DNA of 7,496 nucleotides from Bacteroidales bacterium (GTDB lineage: Bacteria; Bacteroidota; Bacteroidia; Bacteroidales; UBA7960), in contig SLRE01000041.1 in NCBI GenBank assembly GCA_007131125.1, positions 1 through 7,496 of the forward strand, read 5' to 3'. Shown here piece by piece: positions 1 to 5,481 of the stretch (within the stretch, counting starts at the first letter, position 1; each line of letters begins with the position of its first letter). The position numbers and the translations under genes were made by a program. Under the pieces are notes generated by a model. The model made no database searches, was not told the DNA's origin, and was given only the letters and a program-made list of their open reading frames with translations.

Positions 1-1057
1 CATCGGCAATGCTTTGTATGAGGGTGTTGGTGCTGTTAAAATGCACGATCATGCCGAACCCTGTAATGACCAGGGCCAGTATGGATAATAAGGTATAGGA
101 AGACAGGGCAAATATAGCCAGACCCATGGCGAACATCATAGAGGTTCGGAAGGTAATGGCCGGAATGGTTTTTACATCCTGCCGGGCGGCAAGGAAAAAG
201 GCCCCGGTAAGGGCGCCAGCCCCGAGAGCGCCGGTAAGGATGCCAAGCATCTGGGAGTCTCCCTCAAGTATTTCAGCTGCAAACAGGGGCATCAGGGCCT
301 GAAAGGGCAATCCAAAAAAACTGCTCAGGGCCACCAGGGTGATCAGGTACCTGATGGATTTGCAGTTCCAGGCATAACTGATCCCTTCCCGGAGCTGGGA
401 AAGCAGGGAGCCAAAGCGGCGTTGGGCCCTTTTACGCTCGATGCGCATGGCCAGCAGCCCGAAAATGACCGCAAGAAAACTCACCCCGTTGATAAAAAAG
501 CACCAGCCTTCTCCCACCAAAGCAATCAAAACGCCCCCAATCGGGGGTCCAACAAAACGTGCCAGGTTGTAAAGGGAAGAATTCAGGGCTATGGCATTGG
601 AAAGGTCTTCCCGCCGGGTGATGATATCCGGTACGAAAGACTGCCTGAAAGGAGTATCAAACCCTAAAATGACCCCGTTGACAAGGGCAAGGCCGATGAT
701 CATGCCCACGGTGATCAGGCCGGTCAGGGTAAGCCAGGCCAGAACAAATGCCACCAGCATGGATAGCACCTGGGTGAGGATGATGATCTTTCGGCGGTTC
801 CAGCGGTCGGCCAGCACCCCTGCAAAAGGGGTGATGAACAGGGAAGGGATTTGCAGGGCAAAGGCAATGGTGCCCAAAAGCAGTGCCGAACCCGTTAGGC
901 GGTAAACCAGCCAGCCCATGGCAATATTCTGCACCCATAAACCGATCAGGGAAATGCTTTGCCCGAAATAGTAATACCGGTAGTTGCGGTACTTTAACGC
1001 CCGGAAAATCTGGCGAAAGGTATTGAACTTAACCGGAATACCACGGAAGGGGATCAT
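1..1057 (-). CDS. EntS-like (MFS_3 family) major facilitator exporter, C-terminus cut off by window edge
   Basis: Inner-membrane major facilitator transporter. 352 residues are visible, against roughly 400-430 in the family, so the last membrane segments lie outside the window. The start is the ATG at 1055-1057: an in-frame TAA lies 11 codons upstream with no other start between. A short cytoplasmic N-terminus (to about 30) leads into a hydrophobic series of helices. The loop after the second helix holds the MFS motif A (GVLADRWNRRK, residues 80-90). The stretch FDTPFRQSFVPDII (133-146) and GPPIGG (170-175) are typical of the MFS_3 group that includes the enterobactin exporter EntS. A basic linker (about 204-216, ERKRAQRR) separates the two halves. 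It follows the TonB receptor gene in the same direction after 218 bases and has its own -7 box. Members export siderophores, macrolides or other small molecules; substrate cannot be read from the sequence. Family is secure, siderophore export is only inference from the neighbour. Confidence 0.9.
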   Translation of the reverse strand, partial: MIPFRGIPVKFNTFRQIFRALKYRNYRYYYFGQSISLIGLWVQNIAMGWLVYRLTGSALLLGTIAFALQIPSLFITPFAGVLADRWNRRKIIILTQVLSMLVAFVLAWLTLTGLITVGMIIGLALVNGVILGFDTPFRQSFVPDIITRREDLSNAIALNSSLYNLARFVGPPIGGVLIALVGEGWCFFINGVSFLAVIFGLLAMRIERKRAQRRFGSLLSQLREGISYAWNCKSIRYLITLVALSSFFGLPFQALMPLFAAEILEGDSQMLGILTGALGAGALTGAFFLAARQDVKTIPAITFRTSMMFAMGLAIFALSSYTLLSILALVITGFGMIVHFNSTNTLIQSIAD

Positions 1058-1082
1058 TAAAAGGCAGTGTTTTCGGTTTGAG

Positions 1083-1090
1083 CAAAGTTA
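1083..1090 (-). promoter_or_regulatory. Bacteroidota -7 promoter element for the MFS exporter
   Basis: On the minus strand this reads TAACTTTG, an exact match to the Bacteroidota -7 consensus TAnnTTTG. It lies 25 bases before the ATG at 1057, so the leader would be about 20 bases and A-rich. No convincing TTTG -33 element is seen at the expected distance. The match suggests the exporter can be transcribed separately from the receptor gene upstream. Confidence 0.5.
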
Positions 1091-1212
1091 CTAAAAACAG
1101 GCAAGACCCGGGTTTCTTCTGCAGAAACACCTTTACCTTACAGCCTTCCTTTGTGTTTTTACAACTACTCCCTGTTCGCTTTATGTGAAATCCGGGAAAA
1201 CGAAAAGACACA

Positions 1213-1250
1213 CCCGTTCAGCAATGTGGATATTTCAAGGAATGAACGGG
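1213..1250 (-). terminator. Possible terminator hairpin after the TonB receptor gene
   Basis: A perfect 8-base inverted repeat, CCCGTTCA (minus strand, 1250-1243) and TGAACGGG (1220-1213), encloses a 22-base loop and begins 25 bases after the receptor stop codon. Downstream on the minus strand the sequence is T-rich but interrupted (TGTGTCTTTTCGTTTT). Position and stem fit an end-of-gene structure; the long loop and broken T run make it weaker than a textbook terminator. The rest of the 1058-1275 gap shows no credible gene. Confidence 0.4.
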
Positions 1251-1275
1251 GAGTTTAAAATAACTTTCAGGAAAA

Positions 1276-3816
1276 TTAAAAGTCAAGACTGATTCCTGCG
1301 ATCACCATTCTTGGCATTCCAAGGCGGATACCCTGTGGCCTGCGGGTTACCATATACCGCTCATTGGTAAGGTTTTTTACGGATACCCGGAAGGTGGCGT
1401 TCAGGTTTTCCACGAAATAAGAAACACAGCCATTGAATACGGTATAGGCTGGTATCAGACCGACGCGACCGTTGTTGTGCGGTTCAACCGTATTTAGAAT
1501 GTCAGTGTATTGCTCTTCAATGTGGCTGAGGGAAAAGCGGGTCATCCATCCGCTTTGGTGTTCAAAAACAACGGCAGATTGTATGGTCCATTCCGGGGAA
1601 TAAGGCGTTTTGTTTCCTTTGATATTTATTTTGTCATCTCCGGAGCCAATAAAGCGGTCATTTCCAAATCGTGCATCCACAAAGGTTATTCCTGCATCCA
1701 AGGTAATGGTATATGCTGAACCTCCCCACCATTTCGATATTTCACTTATCAGGGCCATTTCCGCTCCTCTGTGCCAGGTACGACCTCCGTTAACCAGGCC
1801 TGAACCGGCTCCACCTGATGATTCTGAGACCGGGATAACCTGGTTTGAAAAATCCATGTAAAACCCTGTTAACTCCCAGGAAATCCCAATCGGGGTTTTC
1901 TGCCGAATACCCAGTTCCGTATTCCAGCTTTTTTCTGCATCTAAATGATACACCAATCCGTTATTTGAAACTGCATCCTTAACCCTTGGAGGGGCGAATC
2001 CCCGGTGAACACCTCCGAAAACAGTGGTCGCACTCCCTGCCAGGAGGTTAAACCCGGCTCCCGGAATAAACTGGGTAACAGAACTGCCTGCAACCAAAAG
2101 TGTATCCCTTACCTTGGTTTCGTTATTGATTGTAAACCGTCTCCTTCTGATGTCGCGCTCGTATTCGAAATGCTCCAGCCTCAGCCCCAAAGTAAAAGAA
2201 ACCCTTTCGGATAGTTTCACCCGGTTGTGCAGGTAAGAACTTGTGCCCACGCCGGTACGAATTTCGTCGTTGAGTAAATTGCCCGAAGAAGCGTTGGCGT
2301 GGGTTCCGTTGATGCGCTGTTCAAAAGCTCTTTCGTAATGAAAGCGTCCGCCAGCGGTAAATTCATTTTTTAGCCCGGCTGTCGAAAAGTTTGCCTGCAA
2401 TCGGGTTTCAGCCCCGGCTACTTCAAATTGTCTGTTACGATTGCCCGTGGAGTTTTGCATGTATATCGCCCCGCCCGGAATGCTAATATCTCCCCAAACC
2501 ACACCTGTGGCATTGCCGGGGGGAGGATTCGGGCTACCTTTTTCATTTAATGTGTTGTAGGAATAATCCTGGCGCTGCCAGTTTCGGGTGGTGGTATAGC
2601 CATAAGCAGTGGTGGTGAGCCTGGTGTTGTTTGTGAAAAAATAATTATGGATCAGTCCTGCGGAATACCTTCGAATGAGCAGCTGGTCATATGGCGCCAC
2701 CCGGGTTAAGTCAAACTCACCACCGGCATCAAACATAGGCTGCGTAATGCCAAGGTAGGTAGAGTTAGAAGATTCGTCATAAAAACCCAACTTTAGTGCA
2801 AGGTTTGAATTTTTACCAGATTGTAGCCTGAGTTTTGTTGAAAGATCATTGATGTTGAAGCTGCTTATTCCTACGCTATCGGCTTGCTTTCTCAAATAGG
2901 TAACCTGGTAGCCTGCTTTTTCGGAAGAATTTCCGTAAGAAAACAAGCCTGTGAAATATCCGCCCCTGGAGCCTCTTATGCTGGCACTTCCAGAGGGTTC
3001 AAGGGGAGGATTGGCAGTGATATAATTTATTACACCCCCGATGGTCTGGGGTCCGTAAAGGATGGAACCGCTTCCCTTCAGAATCTCAACCCCCTCCATG
3101 CGTTCCATGGCAGGGGTGTAATACATTTCCGGTTCCCCATAAGGAGATAGAGCTACAGGTATGCCATCCTCCAGGATTAAAACCGAGCGGCTGCGGTCAG
3201 GGTCCAGCCCCCGTATACCCACGTTGGCGCGCATTCCCAAACCTTCTTCATCCACCACATGCACGCCGGGCGATCTCCTTAACACTTCATTTCCGCTGAC
3301 CGGGCTGATTTGCCGTATATCTTTACCATCAATATAAGTTAAGGAACCGGGCACCGTTTCAAAAACCCCTTTTCTTTGGGCAATAACATTGATCTGAGGC
3401 ATACTGTAAGACTTGCCTGGTAAGACCAGGGTTATCTCACTGGCTTCTCCTGCTTTAATGACGATATCATGACGGTTGTCTTCATGTCCGACCATGCTGG
3501 CTCCCACAACATATGCTCCTGGAGGGACATCTTTTATCATAAACTCCCCGTTTTCGCCGGTTGCGGCCCCATGTCTTGTTCCAACAAGACCAACATTGAC
3601 ATTAAACAAAGGGTTTTTTTGGTCATCAACGACAATACCTTTCAGAACTCCTTTCCCGGAAGGGGATTGAAGATTTGTGGCCATTGAGGGTGAGGAACCC
3701 AAAATTACCGCAATTAAAAAAATGCCATAACACCTGCAATACAAAGATGTAACCGATAAAAAAGTTCTTTTAACAAGGCCGAAAACCTTTTTTATTAGCT
3801 GGTTAATAGTTTTCAT
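1276..3816 (-). CDS. FecA-like TonB-dependent outer-membrane receptor
   Basis: 846-residue outer-membrane receptor for energised uptake, probably of a ferric chelate. The N-terminus has a long basic region and a hydrophobic core (about 31-40) with likely signal cleavage near SMA/TN (46-47). Residues about 56-132 form a carboxypeptidase-regulatory-like beta domain, common in Bacteroidota receptors. A TonB-box-like INVIAQ follows at 142-147, then the plug (about 150-267) with NVGIRGLDPDRS (198-209), EDGIPVALSPYGEPE (216-230) and GSILYGPQTIGGVINYIT (250-267). The IPVALSPYGEPE segment closely resembles the IPLAPAPYGQPQ segment of E. coli FecA. The rest is a 22-strand-type barrel ending in a terminal Phe (ISLDF), the usual outer-membrane assembly signal. 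No STN signalling domain is present, so FecIR-type sigma signalling is not expected. The start ATG at 3816 fits the signal peptide and the -7 box 55 bases upstream. Ferric citrate or siderophore as substrate is inferred from the FecA resemblance. Confidence 0.93.
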   Translation of the reverse strand: MKTINQLIKKVFGLVKRTFLSVTSLYCRCYGIFLIAVILGSSPSMATNLQSPSGKGVLKGIVVDDQKNPLFNVNVGLVGTRHGAATGENGEFMIKDVPPGAYVVGASMVGHEDNRHDIVIKAGEASEITLVLPGKSYSMPQINVIAQRKGVFETVPGSLTYIDGKDIRQISPVSGNEVLRRSPGVHVVDEEGLGMRANVGIRGLDPDRSRSVLILEDGIPVALSPYGEPEMYYTPAMERMEGVEILKGSGSILYGPQTIGGVINYITANPPLEPSGSASIRGSRGGYFTGLFSYGNSSEKAGYQVTYLRKQADSVGISSFNINDLSTKLRLQSGKNSNLALKLGFYDESSNSTYLGITQPMFDAGGEFDLTRVAPYDQLLIRRYSAGLIHNYFFTNNTRLTTTAYGYTTTRNWQRQDYSYNTLNEKGSPNPPPGNATGVVWGDISIPGGAIYMQNSTGNRNRQFEVAGAETRLQANFSTAGLKNEFTAGGRFHYERAFEQRINGTHANASSGNLLNDEIRTGVGTSSYLHNRVKLSERVSFTLGLRLEHFEYERDIRRRRFTINNETKVRDTLLVAGSSVTQFIPGAGFNLLAGSATTVFGGVHRGFAPPRVKDAVSNNGLVYHLDAEKSWNTELGIRQKTPIGISWELTGFYMDFSNQVIPVSESSGGAGSGLVNGGRTWHRGAEMALISEISKWWGGSAYTITLDAGITFVDARFGNDRFIGSGDDKINIKGNKTPYSPEWTIQSAVVFEHQSGWMTRFSLSHIEEQYTDILNTVEPHNNGRVGLIPAYTVFNGCVSYFVENLNATFRVSVKNLTNERYMVTRRPQGIRLGMPRMVIAGISLDF

Positions 3817-3871
3817 TCAAAAGGGGTTTAAAAATTGGGAAAAACCAGGAATCTCAGTTTTATTCAAGGCA

Positions 3872-3879
3872 CAAAAATA
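3872..3879 (-). promoter_or_regulatory. Bacteroidota -7 promoter element for the TonB receptor
   Basis: The minus strand reads TATTTTTG, matching TAnnTTTG, 55 bases before the receptor ATG and just downstream of the terminator of the preceding operon. A TTTG lies 14 bases upstream within the terminator T run, shorter than the usual spacing of about 17-21, so a -33 element is not convincing. It predicts a leader of about 50 bases. Confidence 0.45.
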
Positions 3880-3894
3880 GGTTGAGGTCCAGGC

Positions 3895-3918
3895 AAAAAA
3901 AATCCCCATAAAAGGGGA
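3895..3918 (-). terminator. Rho-independent terminator of the hemerythrin-regulator operon
   Basis: On the minus strand TCCCC (3918-3914) pairs with GGGGA (3907-3903) around a six-base loop TTTTAT, followed at once by eight T's (3902-3895). The stem is short but G/C-rich and the T tract is strong. It lies 109 bases after the regulator stop codon and before the receptor promoter, so it should end the operon transcript and insulate the receptor gene. Confidence 0.65.
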
Positions 3919-3927
3919 ATTATAAAC

Positions 3928-3940
3928 AGACAGGCTGTCT
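3928..3940. promoter_or_regulatory. Perfect 13-base palindrome, candidate operator
   Basis: AGACAG-G-CTGTCT is a perfect 6+1+6 inverted repeat. It lies 48 bases upstream of the receptor -7 box and 86 bases after the regulator stop codon. Its one-base centre makes a stable RNA hairpin less likely than a protein-binding site. I do not recognise the motif as that of a known regulator. It could serve the receptor promoter or may be chance. Confidence 0.35.
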
Positions 3941-4009
3941 CCACCTTAATAAACTCTTATGAAACATTGGTTATTAGCGACCAGAGCAGGAAAAGACAAG
4001 TTGGCAGGC

Positions 4010-4027
4010 ATCCCCCGAAAAGGGGAT
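4010..4027 (-). repeat. Hairpin overlapping the regulator stop codon, near-copy of the downstream terminator stem
   Basis: Minus strand ATCCCC (4027-4022 plus loop TTTTCG) pairs with GGGGAT (4015-4010), a six-pair stem. It matches the terminator at 3902-3918 at nearly every base (ATCCCC, two bases, AAAA, GGGGA on the plus strand) but has no T tract, so it is unlikely to terminate by itself. It could protect the 3' end of the mRNA or be a duplicated remnant of a terminator. Confidence 0.45.
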
Positions 4028-4611
4028 TATTCCAGCTCATCAATACCCAGGATTCCGTTAAGAATGGCATACACGGTTAAGCCTGCTATGCTTTTAATAT
4101 TCAACTTCCTGATGATGTTTTTTCTGTGAGAGATTACAGTGTGGGTACTAATGAAAAGTTTTCCGGAGACTTCTTTGTTGCTGTGACCTTTTACCAGCAG
4201 CTTCAGCACAGCAATTTCCCGGGGGGTTAAGCGGTTGTCGGGATTGGTTTTTCCCCGGGTCTCCTTTTTTACCAAAGCATTCAGTTTTTTGATGATCCTT
4301 GGGCGGGAATCATTGATGGGGAAAACCTCATCAAAGGCATCCATCAATGCTTCATCATGAAAACTGTAGATGATGGCGGCCAGCTTTGGAGTATGGCCGG
4401 TTCCGTTTACTAACTGTGTGCGGTACTGCCCGTCAATCATTGATGGGTTAATAAAAAGCACATCCGGCTGATAACGGCTGACCATTTCCATCATATTGGC
4501 TGCACATGATAACTCCCGGATCCTGTCAAAAAGGCCGCTCCCCTGCAAGATATCAACCATGCCTTTACGGATGATCTCAGAATTCTCAACTATGATAACA
4601 CTGGCAGCCAT
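4027..4611 (-). CDS. NarL/LuxR-type transcriptional regulator with degenerate receiver domain
   Basis: 194-residue DNA-binding regulator. Residues 1-115 have the outline of a response-regulator receiver (SVIIVENSEIIRKG at the first strand), but the key residues are changed: the acidic pair is E9-N10, the phospho-acceptor Asp position is Asn55 (VLFINPSM), and the conserved Lys is Asn100. Ser83 remains at the Thr/Ser position. Residues 128-187 are a complete LuxR C-terminal helix-turn-helix: LTPREIAVLKLL (128-139), KGHSNKEVSGKL (141-152) and the recognition region ISTHTVISHRKNIIRKL (154-170). The gene starts four bases after the hemerythrin stop codon, with an A-rich stretch before the ATG that suits initiation in Bacteroidota, so the two are surely co-transcribed. 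Phosphorylation by a histidine kinase is unlikely; activity is probably set by another signal or by a partner protein. The DNA-binding family is certain, the targets are unknown. Confidence 0.92.
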   Translation of the reverse strand: MAASVIIVENSEIIRKGMVDILQGSGLFDRIRELSCAANMMEMVSRYQPDVLFINPSMIDGQYRTQLVNGTGHTPKLAAIIYSFHDEALMDAFDEVFPINDSRPRIIKKLNALVKKETRGKTNPDNRLTPREIAVLKLLVKGHSNKEVSGKLFISTHTVISHRKNIIRKLNIKSIAGLTVYAILNGILGIDELE

Positions 4612-4615
4612 TTTT

Positions 4616-5329
4616 TTATTTCTTTTTTAGGATGTCCTTTTCAATTTCCTGAACTATAGGGATCAACACTTTGTCTTCAAGACGCGCATGGTTGATCAGG
4701 TCCTGCTCCAGGTCAAAAAGTTCATTCAGAATGTCAATGCGCAGATAACGGTCATTGGAAGGAGGAAAATATTTAATTAGTAGGTTTTTAAGGTCAGAAA
4801 GTTTTTCTTCAATATTGTCATGCCTTTCATCAAATTCAAGTATGGTATATTCCTGAAAGTTGCTTTCGGGGTTTTCCTCCTGGAGCAACAGCTTTTTAAT
4901 ATAAGGGAATGCCACCTTCTCTTCGTATTCAATATGTTCGAGAACTTCCCTGATGTATTCATTAAAGAAGGTTTGAAGCTGGATTTTGGCCGGGTGGTTC
5001 AAAACCTTAAGAAACTGTTCTACCAAAGAACAAAGACGGGGAATTTTTTCCCCAATATAGTATTCGTGGGCATTGGCAAGGTAAAGCAGAAGCAATTCAA
5101 CGTCCACGCTTTTGAGCTTTTTGTTTGGAAAGTAATGCGGATTAAGGAAAATGTTGACCATTAACAAAAAAAAGTCCGGGTCAATGGATCTTTCCCTGCA
5201 AATTTCTTTTATGGTTTTGTCCCCGAAACCCAGGTCAATGCCAAAACGAGGCATCAACTGCATGGCCCGCTGATCTGCCATAATAATGTCTGCCATTTTC
5301 ATGGAGGCGGATACTACGATGTCTTTCAT
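4616..5329 (-). CDS. Di-iron hemerythrin-like protein (RIC/YtfE/ScdA-related)
   Basis: 237-residue cytoplasmic protein. Residues about 8-60 resemble the ScdA N-terminal domain (ADIIMADQRAMQLMPRFGID ... KEIC), but the Cys-Cys-Gly-Gly motif after GID is LGFG (33-36). Residues about 80-232 form a hemerythrin-type four-helix bundle with ligands His88, His132-xxx-Glu136, His170 and His214-xxx-Glu218. This is the four-His, two-Glu set and nearly the spacing of E. coli YtfE, which acts in repair of nitric-oxide- or oxidant-damaged iron-sulphur clusters. The ATG at 5329 is preferred. The frame can be extended to a TTG at 5389, but that stretch contains the -7 promoter box, has no homology features, and would lie upstream of the transcript start. 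Four bases separate its stop from the regulator gene. Roles consistent with this are stress repair, NO/oxygen binding, or sensing on behalf of the regulator; the last is inference. Confidence 0.9.
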   Translation of the reverse strand: MKDIVVSASMKMADIIMADQRAMQLMPRFGIDLGFGDKTIKEICRERSIDPDFFLLMVNIFLNPHYFPNKKLKSVDVELLLLYLANAHEYYIGEKIPRLCSLVEQFLKVLNHPAKIQLQTFFNEYIREVLEHIEYEEKVAFPYIKKLLLQEENPESNFQEYTILEFDERHDNIEEKLSDLKNLLIKYFPPSNDRYLRIDILNELFDLEQDLINHARLEDKVLIPIVQEIEKDILKKK

Positions 5330-5350
5330 AAGAAAGGAATGAATTTTTTG

Positions 5351-5358
5351 CAAAGATA
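5351..5358 (-). promoter_or_regulatory. Bacteroidota -7 promoter element for the hemerythrin-regulator operon
   Basis: The minus strand reads TATCTTTG, matching TAnnTTTG, 21 bases before the ATG at 5329. A weak -33-like TTTC lies 20 bases upstream. A second match, TACTTTTG at 5387-5394, lies further upstream and may be an alternative or chance. The position of this box is the main reason for choosing the shorter start of the hemerythrin gene. Confidence 0.5.
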
Positions 5359-5444
5359 GTAAAAAGCAAAAAGGTAGTGAAATACCCAAAAGTAATAGCT
5401 TTCCTGACCTTTGTGCAGGGAAGTAAAAGAATTACCGGAGAAAA

Positions 5445-5477
5445 GGCAAAAAACCCCGAAAAAATAATTTTTTGGCC
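5445..5477 (-). terminator. Weak possible terminator after the ABC permease gene
   Basis: Five bases after the permease stop codon the minus strand reads GGCCAAAAAA (5477-5468) and, after a 14-base loop, TTTTTTGCC (5453-5445). These can pair over nine bases with one bulged C; the A run can alternatively pair with the nearer T run. The stem is A/T-rich, so termination here is uncertain, but it is the only structure in the 92-to-150-base gap before the next promoter. Confidence 0.3.
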
Positions 5478-5481
5478 AGAT

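Noticed and set aside
657..938. A 93-codon minus-strand open frame rich in Pro, His and Gly.
   Set aside because: It is an out-of-frame shadow of the MFS exporter, whose true frame gives a clear transporter sequence over the same bases.
1029..1211. A 60-codon minus-strand open frame across the gap between receptor and exporter.
   Set aside because: It overlaps the exporter start in another frame, contains the exporter -7 box, and its translation has no recognisable family features.
4027..4611. Assignment as a classical two-component response regulator.
   Set aside because: The phospho-acceptor Asp is Asn and the other receiver residues are changed, and no histidine kinase is nearby.
4622..4628. 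Slippery heptamer A AAA AAG in the correct phase near the end of the hemerythrin gene, suggesting -1 frameshifting into the regulator.
   Set aside because: The regulator is in the +1 frame relative to the hemerythrin gene. A -1 shift would add only about ten residues before a stop, and no stimulatory structure is seen. The A run is explained by Lys codons and by the initiation region of the next gene.
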